Origin: Polystyrenella longa | GTDB taxonomy: Bacteria > Planctomycetota > Planctomycetia > Planctomycetales > Planctomycetaceae | Length of the DNA stretch: 64,000 bases | Direction of reading: 5' to 3' | Assembly: GCF_007750395.1 (NCBI RefSeq) | Contig: NZ_CP036281.1 | Span: 2,503,001 to 2,567,000, forward strand | Made by a program: the position numbers and the translations under genes | Notes under the pieces: model-generated | Seen by the model: only the letters and a program-made list of their open reading frames with translations | Told to the model about the DNA's origin: nothing | Databases searched by the model: none | In this document: piece by piece, positions 26,645 through 36,073 of the stretch | Layout: the number at the start of each line of letters is the position of its first letter | Position numbering within the stretch: the first letter of the stretch is position 1

Positions 26645-28642
26645 TTACTTTTTTGGACGTCGAGTTGCTGTTGGTTTTTGGTGTCTTTTTTTCTGGTTGA
26701 ACCGGGCTTGCTGTTGCTGGACTGCTTTCGGAATCTCAAACTCTTTGGCTTGGACCATGGGATTTCTGCATTTGCTGCAGTTTCCTTCATTGTCGAACGG
26801 CTCCATGCAGTCCTCACATAAAGGGATCGGAATTGCAGAGCTGGCCAGTTTAATAATACTGCTGGGGACTTGCTGGTCTTCCTTAACCGCTTTCTCGGCA
26901 GCTATTATTGCCATGGTCAACGTGTTCGCTTTCCCAATGGGTTTTGAGCGAGTCTTCTTTGTCTGGGGCTGCCATTTCTTTTGTGGGAAGGACTCTACTT
27001 TTTGGGCTTTGGCTTCCTGGATCTCATTGATGAGCGGTGGAGACTGTCGCAGGTCAGAATCGGACTTGGGACGACGTTGAGGAAGAATCTTGTCATCGAA
27101 TTCGAGTTGTTGCACGATGTTCTTTGATCGCGTGATTTTCATTCGAGAACTGGTGCTTCCTTCGAGTACTTTCGCTGAAACTTCCAGCATCGCGGCGTGA
27201 TCATATTTCATGGTCACGAGAACTTCAGTCCCTTCAGGCAAGTTCGGTGGAAGGTTCTCGACCCGGCAGTCTCCCAAGTGGACGAGTGATGTATCCGTTT
27301 GAGTACCACTTTCGATGATCGGAATCTTGATCATTGATTGATTGGGCCGAACTGTCTCAAATACCTGAGAAACTTGCGCCGGTAATGGGGTGTTCGTTGG
27401 GATCAGGTAATGAGGAACTCGATTTGCATTCTCCTGCGTCCTGACCATGATGCCCAGTCCCCGGGAATTCACGGAACGCTGAGACATCCTTGCCAATCGC
27501 TGTTGCGCCGGTTCTTCCAGGATAGATCGGGCGAAGCCATCGTTGCTCGACAGCATTCCGGCAAAATAGGCGGCACCGTGAGCGATGGAGTGGTCGGGCG
27601 ATAGAGAACTGTTTAAAGTCCGTCCACTGAGTTTTTTCATACTTCGCCGGATCATCGGCATGCGTGATGCCCCCCCGACAAGTAGCACAGCATCAATATG
27701 CGCCCAACCCATATTATGTTTTTTGAGCAGGTCCAACGTAATCTGCCGAGTCTCTTCCACAAGTGGTTCGCACAATTCTTCAAACACCTTGCGTTGAATC
27801 TTCAAGGTGTCACGCTCCTTGTTGAACTCGCAAGTGACTTCCACCTCAGGTTTCTGACTAAGGGTTCGTTTGACCTGTTCCGTTTCTGTAACAAGCTGTT
27901 GCAGAAAATGGGGATCCTGAGCAACGGGTTGTTGGAACCGCTGTGAGAACTTGCGACAGAGATACTCTTCGAGTTTATGGCTCCAATCGAGTCCTCCTAG
28001 ATGGAGATGCCCTCCTCCTCCGATGACTTGAACTTCATTTGGGGAATAATGGACGATTGAAAGATCAAAGGTTCCTCCACCCAGATCGAATACAAGAATT
28101 CTTTGCGTTTCTGTCAGTTCCGTGAACCAGAGCCCTTCAGTGCCCAATACATGGCAGAGCGCTGCTGCAACGGGTTCGTTGATAATGTCTACCGTCTTTA
28201 AGCCCGCCTTGTGCCCTGCGGCGACCACTTCCTGACGCTGGACTTCGCTGAATTGCGCGGGAACGGTGATGACTGCCGTGCGAATACGGCCGACTTTGCG
28301 TTCGGCATGATTCAATAATTTCCGAATGATCAACGCGGCCAGGTCAACGGGAGTGTAGGTTTCCCCATTGAGATACCATTTCTTGTTGGGCTTACCGATT
28401 TCTCGTTTGGGATAGAGAATCACTTTCTCCGGCTGTTCAATTGCGCGTTCCAATGCGCGACGTCCAATTACAATCTCCTGCCCCGGTTCAAACAGAAGAG
28501 CCGACGGTGTGGAAGGTTCTCCATATTCGTTCGGGATCGTGATCGGCTGCCCGTGCCTGTTCAAACATGAAATGGACGAGTAAGTTGTACCGAAGTCGAT
28601 GCCAACGGCGTGTCGTTTAGGAGAGGATGGAATCTGGTTCAT
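26645..28642 (-). CDS. Hsp70/DnaK-family protein with C-terminal zinc ribbon
   Basis: A 665-residue Hsp70. The actin-like ATPase domain has 'GIDFGTTYSSIS' (phosphate 1), 'PAQFSEVQRQ', 'INEPVAAAL' and 'VFDLGGGTFDLSI' (phosphate 2) and 'LLVGGASRMPMI' (adenosine motif). The substrate-binding half is short and diverged. About residues 609-625 form a C609-x2-C612-x9-C622-x2-C625 zinc ribbon ('CEDCMEPF ... CSKC'), followed by a Gln/Lys/Arg-rich basic tail. No DnaJ, GrpE or repressor gene is adjacent. It is therefore probably not the housekeeping DnaK but an accessory Hsp70 that may contact nucleic acid or a partner protein through its tail. Start is ATG at 28642. Confidence 0.85.
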   Translation of the reverse strand: MNQIPSSPKRHAVGIDFGTTYSSISCLNRHGQPITIPNEYGEPSTPSALLFEPGQEIVIGRRALERAIEQPEKVILYPKREIGKPNKKWYLNGETYTPVDLAALIIRKLLNHAERKVGRIRTAVITVPAQFSEVQRQEVVAAGHKAGLKTVDIINEPVAAALCHVLGTEGLWFTELTETQRILVFDLGGGTFDLSIVHYSPNEVQVIGGGGHLHLGGLDWSHKLEEYLCRKFSQRFQQPVAQDPHFLQQLVTETEQVKRTLSQKPEVEVTCEFNKERDTLKIQRKVFEELCEPLVEETRQITLDLLKKHNMGWAHIDAVLLVGGASRMPMIRRSMKKLSGRTLNSSLSPDHSIAHGAAYFAGMLSSNDGFARSILEEPAQQRLARMSQRSVNSRGLGIMVRTQENANRVPHYLIPTNTPLPAQVSQVFETVRPNQSMIKIPIIESGTQTDTSLVHLGDCRVENLPPNLPEGTEVLVTMKYDHAAMLEVSAKVLEGSTSSRMKITRSKNIVQQLEFDDKILPQRRPKSDSDLRQSPPLINEIQEAKAQKVESFPQKKWQPQTKKTRSKPIGKANTLTMAIIAAEKAVKEDQQVPSSIIKLASSAIPIPLCEDCMEPFDNEGNCSKCRNPMVQAKEFEIPKAVQQQQARFNQKKRHQKPTATRRPKK

Positions 28643-28919
28643 CTAAAATGACCATTCTGTTACGATAAACGATCTCAGCTATTAGTTAAGGGATTGCAGT
28701 TTGCTTTTGCCGAGATGAAATTGGATATGCGGAAGTGGGTGTGAATCATTCCTGTGAATGAAGTATGAAATTGGTTGTTAACGATGATTAAACAGAAAAA
28801 ATCCCACGGCATCTAAATCTTTCAGTTAACTGGCATAGAATCAGGCCGAATCTTTTATCAATTATGCCGGAGGCCCGGAGACTTGAACATACAGGAAATA
28901 TTTCAGTGGATATTGGATA

Positions 28920-30125
28920 ATGATGTTTAGAGTATCACAACGAGTTTTGTGGCTGATGGCCCTTGCTGTGTCCATCAGCTCTTCACTATTCGGTGCTCAA
29001 TTGGAGCAGACGCAATTAGAGTCCGCTGAACCCGTTCGTCAGTCATTTCAAGTTGGAAAAAAGTTGTATCAGCAGCTTAAAAATCCACTGACAGTGAGCT
29101 GGGACAAAGCCGAGTTAAGAACGATTGTTCGACAGCTTTCAGGTACCACAGGGGTGGCCATCGTTATTGATCGTCGTCTCGACCCTCACCAGCCAATTAC
29201 TCTCGAACTGGAAAAGAGACCTCTCTTCGAAATTCTGTTTGAGATTGGACGGCAATCCGGTTCTGAAGTGTCGATTCAGCCCAACTATTTGTTTCTTGGG
29301 ACTCCTCGGGCCACTCGAACACTTCGGACATTAATCCTGCATCAACGTGAAGAATTAACGAAAGCGTTCGCAGAATCTTCAACTCCCATACCGCAGCAGT
29401 TGGCACGCAGACAGGAATTAATTTGGGATGATCTTGCGACACCGCTTGAAGTAATACGTAAAATCAACACGGCGTACACACTTAAATTGCTAAATCCGGA
29501 CCAGATTCCCCATGATCTGCTGCCGAAGTGCCACATTCCGTCTGCCGTGTTAGAGCAGCAAATCTGTACCTTGCTGATTCAGTATGATCTCAGCTATCGC
29601 TGGGTGGAGCCTGGGAAATCCTATGAGATCGTCTCTTTGCCGGAGCAAGTGTCCATTGCTAAGAGTCATCTCATTTCTGCCTCTTCCCGGGATGAGATTG
29701 AGGCGGCCTTGCTTAAACGCCCCGGGATTGAGTGGAAATGGTCGGGCGAAAACCGCTTGGAACTGGTTGGCCGAGTGGAAGACCAGGAGTGGATGATCTC
29801 GCTTCTCAATCCTCGACAGAGAGAAATGACTATCGCTGAGGGAGAAACAGGAGGAGAGCAAAAGCTGTCTCTACAGCGATTCACATTGAAACAAGCAGGG
29901 GTTTCCGTGATGTCCGTCGTCGACGAATTACGGAAATCAGGTGTCGATATCGAATTTGCCCCTCCGAATTCCGAGGCGTCGTTCCGAGGGAGAAAAGATA
30001 AAGTCGATCTGGACCTGCAAAATGCTCCTCCTACGAAGTTGTGCGAGCAATTATTTAACGAAATTCCAGTCGAATTTCAGGTTCTACAGGAAAAAATCGT
30101 GCTTCGGCCCATCGAACAGCCATAA
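28920..30125 (+). CDS. Secreted protein with tandem STN-like (secretin N-terminal) modules
   Basis: A 401-residue protein with signal peptide ('VLWLMALAVSISSSLFGA'). Residues about 55-125 ('ISWDKAEL' type start, 'VIDRRLDPHQPITLEL', 'LFEIGRQSGSEVSIQPNYLFLG') resemble STN/secretin-N short domains. Similar beta-alpha-beta units appear around 165-235 and in the last 85 residues ('FTLKQAGVSVMSVVDELRKS'). No secretin pore domain is present. The family looks planctomycete-specific and I do not recognise a function. It is preceded by ATG 28920 and ATG 28923 in tandem, neither with a strong ribosome-binding site. Confidence 0.65.
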   Translation: MMFRVSQRVLWLMALAVSISSSLFGAQLEQTQLESAEPVRQSFQVGKKLYQQLKNPLTVSWDKAELRTIVRQLSGTTGVAIVIDRRLDPHQPITLELEKRPLFEILFEIGRQSGSEVSIQPNYLFLGTPRATRTLRTLILHQREELTKAFAESSTPIPQQLARRQELIWDDLATPLEVIRKINTAYTLKLLNPDQIPHDLLPKCHIPSAVLEQQICTLLIQYDLSYRWVEPGKSYEIVSLPEQVSIAKSHLISASSRDEIEAALLKRPGIEWKWSGENRLELVGRVEDQEWMISLLNPRQREMTIAEGETGGEQKLSLQRFTLKQAGVSVMSVVDELRKSGVDIEFAPPNSEASFRGRKDKVDLDLQNAPPTKLCEQLFNEIPVEFQVLQEKIVLRPIEQP

Positions 30126-30330
30126 GTGACTAAATGAAGGTCGGAAATCATCCACCGAGCTGATTTCGACAGGTCCGCTGTTTTGAATTGTGCTGCCCGT
30201 TCGTTTAGAATACGCGAAATCTGTACTGGCAACGCAAAGACCGGGCTCCGGCTGCGGCTCGGTTATACCGTTCGCAGGGCAGCCTTACCCATGCTCCGCA
30301 CATTCTCAACATGATACAGGACCTTAATTC

Positions 30331-31620
30331 GTGTCGACACCCAAGAATCTTGTCGTGGCTCAATCTGGCGGGCCCTCCCCCGTGATCAATAATACCCTGC
30401 GGGGGATCGTCGAAATGGCTCGCGAACTCCCGGAGATCGGCGATGTCTACGCCGGTTGGCATGGGATCGAAGGGGTGTTGAAAGAGGAATTGATCAATCT
30501 GACGGCCCAGAACCCCGAAGAAATCGCCCTGCTCCGGACGACTCCCGCTGCGGGATCGATTGGTACCTGTCGTTACAAGCTGAAAGATCATCAGAACGAA
30601 GACTTCGACCGCATTATGGATGTCTTTAAAGCCCACAATGTTGGCTACTTCATCTACATCGGTGGAAACGACTCGATGGACACCGCCAACAAGGTGGCCA
30701 AACTGGGACAGGAACGAGGCCTTGACCTCATCGGAATCGGTGGACCGAAAACAATCGACAACGATGTGGGGGACAGCGAATTCAAATTAATCGACCATAC
30801 TCCCGGATACGCCAGTACCGCCCGTTACTGGTCGCACATGGTTCAACTTGCGAATGAAGAGAACCGGGGAAGTTCACCCGCCGACCCTGTGCTGGTGCTT
30901 CAAGCAATGGGACGTCGAATTGGTTTCATTCCCGCTGCTGCGCGTCTGGCTGACCCCAACCGGGAAATGCCACTCCAAATCTATCTCGCCGAGCGACCGA
31001 CTTCACTCGATCAGATTTCCGAAAACGTGAACGCCCAACTGAAAAAAGATGGCCGTTGTATCGTCGTCGTAAGTGAAGGACTGGATCTGGGAGACATTGG
31101 TGAAGTCAAAGACTCCTTCGGTCACGTTTCCTTTAGCGCCAGCAAAATGACGGCGGCTCAACTCGTGGTGAATGGTTTGAATGATCGCGGTCTCCCTGTG
31201 AAGGGAGCTGCCCGTTACAACATTCCTGGGACGGATCAGCGGCACAATATCATCTATGCTTCAACCGTCGACCTTCAGGAAGCCTACATTCTAGGACAGA
31301 AGGCTGCGGAACTGGCCGCCAATAAAGAGAGCGGTTTCATGTCCACCATTCTGCGGGAACCCGGCCCGCTGTACAACGTTCGCTACGATAAAGCCCCGCT
31401 CGACAAAGTGGCCAATAGCGAACGCAAATTCCTCGACAACTGGATTTCTCCTTGCGGAACTGATGTCACCGACGAATTTGTAAACTACGCCAAACCACTT
31501 ATCGGTGAAGACTGGGTCAGCGTTCCCATGATTGACGGTCGGATGCGAATGTCCCAGCTGGAAAGAAAATTCGCCGATCAGAAACTGGAGGCATACGTTC
31601 CTCAGGCAGACCGCGAATAG
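30331..31620 (+). CDS. pfp: PPi-dependent 6-phosphofructokinase
   Basis: A 429-residue phosphofructokinase of the pyrophosphate-using type. It starts 'NLVVAQSGGPSPVIN'. 'IGGNDSMDTA' (111-114 GGND) takes the place of the ATP-enzyme GGDGS, and the Asp there marks PPi specificity. 'GGPKTIDNDV' (139-145) carries the catalytic TIDND loop with Lys before it, again typical of PPi enzymes. 'QAMGRRIGFIPAAARLA' contacts fructose 6-phosphate. It reversibly phosphorylates fructose 6-phosphate in glycolysis or gluconeogenesis. The GTG start at 30331 has AGGA 9 bases upstream. It heads a run of three sugar-phosphate genes. Confidence 0.93.
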   Translation: MSTPKNLVVAQSGGPSPVINNTLRGIVEMARELPEIGDVYAGWHGIEGVLKEELINLTAQNPEEIALLRTTPAAGSIGTCRYKLKDHQNEDFDRIMDVFKAHNVGYFIYIGGNDSMDTANKVAKLGQERGLDLIGIGGPKTIDNDVGDSEFKLIDHTPGYASTARYWSHMVQLANEENRGSSPADPVLVLQAMGRRIGFIPAAARLADPNREMPLQIYLAERPTSLDQISENVNAQLKKDGRCIVVVSEGLDLGDIGEVKDSFGHVSFSASKMTAAQLVVNGLNDRGLPVKGAARYNIPGTDQRHNIIYASTVDLQEAYILGQKAAELAANKESGFMSTILREPGPLYNVRYDKAPLDKVANSERKFLDNWISPCGTDVTDEFVNYAKPLIGEDWVSVPMIDGRMRMSQLERKFADQKLEAYVPQADRE

Positions 31621-31724
31621 AAATCAAAGAGAAGATCTCGACTGAGAATCGATCCCTATCAGACCAGCACAACCATTTTACTTCTCTGCTTCGGTAGAAC
31701 AAGTTTCAACAAGGAATACAAAAC

Positions 31725-32603
31725 GTGTCGGAACATCCTCTCGACTCATTTAAAAAACAACACGACTTCATGATTGGCATCGATTCAGATGGCTGCGCCT
31801 TCGATACGATGGAGATCAAACATAAAGAATGCTTCATTCCGAATACGATCAAGTATTTCGGGCTGCAAGCAGTCTCCAAGTACGCCCGCGAAGCCGCAGA
31901 GTTCGTAAATCTGTATTCGAAATGGCGGGGAATCAATCGCTTTCCAGCTCTGACGATGACGATCGATCTGTTGAAAGAACGCCCCGAAGTGGCGGCTCGC
32001 GACATCAAACTGATGGAATTGAAAGGCGTCCGCGAATGGATCGAACGCGAAACGAAGCTGGGCAACCCGGCTCTGAAAGAAGAAGTCGCTAAAACTGGTG
32101 ATGCCGATCTTAAGCTGGCTCTGGAATGGTCTCTCGCCGTCAATGAATCTGTTGATGACATCGTCGAAGGAGTCAGCCCTTTTCCTTTCGTGAAGAAGTC
32201 ACTCGACAAACTCAGCACGAAAGCGGATATGATTGTTTGCTCCGCCACGCCGAACGACGCGTTGAATAAAGAGTGGAGTGAACATGGGATCGCGAAGTAT
32301 GTCGCCGCGATCTGTGGACAGGAAGCGGGAAGCAAAAAAGAATCGCTCACGACGGTGAAAGAGCATGGATACGCTGACGACCACATCCTGATGATGGGTG
32401 ATGCTCCTGGCGACATGAATGCGGCCATCGCCGTGAATGCTCTATTCTATCCGATCAACCCTGGCCATGAAGAAGAGAGTTGGGAACGATTCCACGATGA
32501 AGCCTGCGATAAGTTCCTCAATGGAGAGTTCAAAGGGGCGTATCAGGATTCGCTCATCGCTGAATTCGAAAAGCTCCTCCCAGACACCCCGCCCTGGAAA
32601 TAA
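31725..32603 (+). CDS. HAD-superfamily phosphatase
   Basis: A 292-residue HAD hydrolase. Motif I is D20-x-D22 ('IGIDSDGCAFDT'), motif II lies in 'DMIVCSATPN' and motif IV in 'MMGDAPGDMNAA'. A helical cap lies between motifs I and II. It should dephosphorylate a small phosphorylated metabolite. Location between phosphofructokinase and 6-phosphogluconate dehydrogenase suggests a sugar phosphate. GTG 31725 is supported by AAGGA at 31711-31715, 9 bases upstream. It begins 104 bases after the previous gene. Confidence 0.85.
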   Translation: MSEHPLDSFKKQHDFMIGIDSDGCAFDTMEIKHKECFIPNTIKYFGLQAVSKYAREAAEFVNLYSKWRGINRFPALTMTIDLLKERPEVAARDIKLMELKGVREWIERETKLGNPALKEEVAKTGDADLKLALEWSLAVNESVDDIVEGVSPFPFVKKSLDKLSTKADMIVCSATPNDALNKEWSEHGIAKYVAAICGQEAGSKKESLTTVKEHGYADDHILMMGDAPGDMNAAIAVNALFYPINPGHEEESWERFHDEACDKFLNGEFKGAYQDSLIAEFEKLLPDTPPWK

Positions 32604-32702
32604 GACTCTCTGTTGAGACTCTCAGCTGAGACTCGACGGCCCTCGAACCTACACAAACACATTGAAACAAAATAATTCTTCTTCCGCGAAGGAAAGTAAC
32701 AG

Positions 32703-34136
32703 ATGTCACAGCATGATATTGGATTGATCGGTCTGGCGGTAATGGGACAGAACCTGGTTCTAAACATGGCCAATAATGGGTACAGCGTCGGTGTCTACAA
32801 CCGCACGACGAGTACGACCGACGAGTTCACGGAAGGAAACGCCGCAGGCAAGTCGATCACGGGTTACCACGATCTGAAAGATCTGGTGGCCAACTTGAAA
32901 AGCCCGCGTAAAGTCATGCTGATGGTCAAAGCGGGACCTGCAGTGGACGCGATCATCGAAACGTTGACTCCGATGCTCGACAAAGAAGACATCATCATTG
33001 ATGGTGGAAACGCCGAGTTCAATGATTCCAACCGTCGCACTGCTGAAGTCGAGAAAAGCGGACTGCTTTTCATCGGAACAGGTGTTTCCGGTGGAGAAGA
33101 AGGAGCCCTCAAAGGGCCTAGTATCATGCCCGGCGGGTCCAAAGCCGCCTGGCCCCACGTTAAAGAGATCTTCCAGAAGATCAGTGCCAAAGTCGGTCCG
33201 AACAACGACATCCCCTGTTGCGAATGGGTCGGAGAAGCAGGCGCCGGTCACTACGTGAAAATGGTTCACAACGGAATCGAATACGGTGACATGCAGTTGA
33301 TCTGCGAAGCCTACTTTATCTTGAAACATGCTCTTGGCCTGTCCAATGAAGAACTGTACGACGTCTTCTCCGAATGGAACGAAGGAGTTCTGGACAGTTA
33401 CCTGATCGAGATCACTCGCGATATCTTCTCTGTCAAAGATGCCGGAAGCGATGAATACCTGGTCGATAAGATCCTCGATACCGCGGGGCAAAAAGGGACT
33501 GGGAAATGGATGAGCCAGCACGCTCTGGATCTGGGCGTGCCGACCACGTTAATCACCGAAGCCGTTTATGCTCGCTGTCTATCAGCCCAGAAAGAGGCTC
33601 GCGTAAGAGCTTCTGAAATCCTGTCAGGTCCAGAGACCAAATTCAGTGGCGACAAGGCTCAGTTTATTGACGATGTCAAACAAGCCTTATACGCCTCAAA
33701 GCTTTGCAGTTATGCCCAAGGTTATGTTCAATTGAATGCCGCTGCTGAAGAGTTTGGCTGGAAGCTAAACAATGGCGATATTGCTCTGCTCTGGCGTGGT
33801 GGATGTATTATTCGTTCAACCTTCCTGCAGGACATCAAAGCAGCCTTCGACAAGAATCCTCAGCTGGAAAACCTGTTGCTGGACGACTTTTTCCGCGACG
33901 CGATCAATCAGGCTCAACCAGGTTGGCGGCGAGCTGTTTCGACAGCCGTCGAACTGGGGCTTCCCGTTCCTGGTTTCAGTGCAGCCCTCAGTTACTACGA
34001 TGGATATCGTCAAGCCCGTCTTCCGGCCAACCTCTTGCAGGCACAGCGGGATTACTTTGGCGCTCATACCTACAAACGATTGGACAAAGAAGGTACTTTC
34101 CACACCGACTGGATTCGGGAACGAAAAACTCCTTAA
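32703..34136 (+). CDS. gnd: 6-Phosphogluconate dehydrogenase (decarboxylating)
   Basis: A 477-residue enzyme of the long, dimeric type. It has the NADP-binding 'GLIGLAVMGQNLVLNMANNG', 'YNRTTSTTDEF', the substrate motif 'IGTGVSGGEEGALKGPSIMPGG' region, and 'GAGHYVKMVHNGIEYGDMQLI' with catalytic Lys and substrate-binding Asn. Near the C-terminus is 'LPANLLQAQRDYFGAHTY'. It converts 6-phosphogluconate to ribulose 5-phosphate, CO2 and NADPH. AAGGAA lies about 8 bases before ATG 32703. Third and last gene of the sugar-phosphate run; a terminator follows at 34292. Confidence 0.97.
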   Translation: MSQHDIGLIGLAVMGQNLVLNMANNGYSVGVYNRTTSTTDEFTEGNAAGKSITGYHDLKDLVANLKSPRKVMLMVKAGPAVDAIIETLTPMLDKEDIIIDGGNAEFNDSNRRTAEVEKSGLLFIGTGVSGGEEGALKGPSIMPGGSKAAWPHVKEIFQKISAKVGPNNDIPCCEWVGEAGAGHYVKMVHNGIEYGDMQLICEAYFILKHALGLSNEELYDVFSEWNEGVLDSYLIEITRDIFSVKDAGSDEYLVDKILDTAGQKGTGKWMSQHALDLGVPTTLITEAVYARCLSAQKEARVRASEILSGPETKFSGDKAQFIDDVKQALYASKLCSYAQGYVQLNAAAEEFGWKLNNGDIALLWRGGCIIRSTFLQDIKAAFDKNPQLENLLLDDFFRDAINQAQPGWRRAVSTAVELGLPVPGFSAALSYYDGYRQARLPANLLQAQRDYFGAHTYKRLDKEGTFHTDWIRERKTP

Positions 34137-34958
34137 GGCATCGGAATTAGGTCAAAACGATATCCTTTGTGTGGATGGAAATGGGTATATCCCAAGGCTT
34201 CCTCAGGAATTCCAGTGCGCCAGTTACCTATGTGAGAGTGCGAATTGCACTGAGAATATTTGAACCTATCCTGAAACCGATTGTGGTTGTTATTGGGCCT
34301 GAAAATAAGGCTCAATTTTATCTACAAGTGAGTGTGATCTCTAAGCTCTAAGAGGGTATCAGGACCGCATCGAGTGCCGCTGAACCTGAAGGATGGCGAA
34401 CCAGATCTAGATATTCAGTCAAGTCCTGATGTATCGCCTGTAACAGTCTTGTGGATTAGTCTGTTTAAAAACGCGCTCGAAAACCTCAAAGAGGCATCTT
34501 GGCAGCCCAATCGTTTTTTAGTGTTTTTTGGGTTGTCTTAGCTTTTACACTAAGCCCATATTCGAAACTATTCTTTGCTGAATACGACTAGAGTCTTCAC
34601 TTCATAAGAGTGAACGATGTTAGGGTGAACGCTTAGTTCGTATTTAAATTTCGATTAACGAGCAAAGAGAGATGCTTGTCGGCCTTGGAAATGTGCCTAC
34701 TGAGTACGATCAAATAGTTACAGGATTTAATTCTTAGGGTACAGGAGACACCGACTCCTGAATAATCAAGGTCGGCCAGAGTTGTAAGGTCTTCCATAGG
34801 TCGGAAGAATGAATGAAGGTTTGTGTTATTTTTCTATGCTGTGCCGTCATGATAAGGAACAGCGAGCGGGCCTCCGGTATCAGCAATAGCGCGACAATGA
34901 GCGTGCTCTGATTTTCCCCGTTTGATTAACGTTTATTATTCTGCGGGTGAATCTGTTA
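34137..34958. other. 0.8-kb gene-free stretch
   Basis: No credible gene is seen. It contains the gnd terminator at 34292 and further small inverted repeats at 34596-34614 (TTCACT/AGTGAA) and 34742-34760 (CAGGAG/CTCCTG). The right end should hold the promoter of the acyltransferase gene. Confidence 0.5.
34292..34319 (+). terminator. Likely intrinsic terminator of the pfp-HAD-gnd run
   Basis: ATTGGGCCT (34292-34300) pairs with AGGCTCAAT (34308-34316) with one G-T pair and loop GAAAATA. TTTTA follows. Confidence 0.7.
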
Positions 34959-35918
34959 ATGAGTGAACGGCAACGAAATCTTTCTCTCGACATCGCCAAA
35001 CTGGTCCTGATCGGGATGGTGGTCGCAATCCACTGCGAGTTCTTGAAAGAATACGACCGGATCGGGTATTACCTCTACGATGGTTTGTTTCGTATTGCAG
35101 TTCCCTGCTTCCTGTTGATCAATGGGTACTTCTTTTACAAATTCGTTGACACGAAACCACGTGCCTGGGTGATCGGTGTGCTGGAGAGGTACGCTTTCTG
35201 GATGATGTTCTACTCATTCATGTGGCTCAGGCCGGATGAATACAATGTGAAGAGCATCGCGCTGATCATTGAGTACATCATCCTCGGCTTCAATCATCTC
35301 TGGTACCTCTCTGCGATTATCGGAGCGTCTCTGCTGACGTTACTCACGAGGAAATTACCCGATTGGGTACGATTTGCGTCAATCATTATTCTGTACCTCT
35401 GTGGATACGGCCTTCAGTATTTCCGGGAATGGCAAGCATTTGAAAACCCGATCATGCAGTTCGTTTTCGAGACCCCTCTTGTCTATCGCAACTTCTTATT
35501 CGTCGGTTTTCCTTTCTTTATCATGGGATACCTGATCAATAAGTATAAGATGGTGGAAAACTGTAACGCGATATGGCCACTACTCGGAATCGCATTCGGT
35601 GTGCCTGCCATTTTGTTCGAAAGTCACCTCAACATGGAATGGTCAGGGAGACCAGATCCTCTCGAACTGTTGTTCCCTCTAATCTGGGTTTGTCCGGCTA
35701 TCTTTATCCTCATCATGAAATCGCCCGTCATGCGGCCGGCCACATCGTTGGGATATTACGCAAACGGTATCTACTTTATTCATATTTTCTTCCTGGCGAT
35801 TTTCAAAAAGTTCATTCATATCGACCCCGTCCCACGGACGCTGGCCGTGTTTGCGATCTCCTTCATCGCCACTTTTTTTCTGATCCGCTTGAATAAAAAA
35901 TTCCCTTTTATTCTTTGA
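34959..35918 (+). CDS. Acyltransferase-3-family integral membrane protein
   Basis: A 319-residue protein with about ten hydrophobic helices. It opens with 'NLSLDIAKLVLIGMVVAIHCEF', the family's first helix carrying the conserved His (near residue 26) of the acyltransferase-3/OafB group. 'GLFRIAVPCFLLINGYFFY' is the family's second signature. Such enzymes O-acylate sugars or lipids using cytoplasmic acyl donors. The target is unknown, perhaps an exopolysaccharide. ATG 34959 is preferred over GTG 34947 because GGGTGA at 34945-34950 lies 8 bases before it. It is followed after 155 bases by the MBL gene. Confidence 0.88.
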   Translation: MSERQRNLSLDIAKLVLIGMVVAIHCEFLKEYDRIGYYLYDGLFRIAVPCFLLINGYFFYKFVDTKPRAWVIGVLERYAFWMMFYSFMWLRPDEYNVKSIALIIEYIILGFNHLWYLSAIIGASLLTLLTRKLPDWVRFASIIILYLCGYGLQYFREWQAFENPIMQFVFETPLVYRNFLFVGFPFFIMGYLINKYKMVENCNAIWPLLGIAFGVPAILFESHLNMEWSGRPDPLELLFPLIWVCPAIFILIMKSPVMRPATSLGYYANGIYFIHIFFLAIFKKFIHIDPVPRTLAVFAISFIATFFLIRLNKKFPFIL

Positions 35919-36073
35919 TCAGTACCTGTGCATGCCCGGCGGATCGAGTAAAATGATCTAAAACCGCTTCCATGGCTACTCGGCTCCTCTCGAACAGGTT
36001 CGATCGCGTTGACGAGTATTCTGCTTTCGAGTACTGTTGGATTTGCTGTTGTGACCGGGTGGAGAATCGTTAG

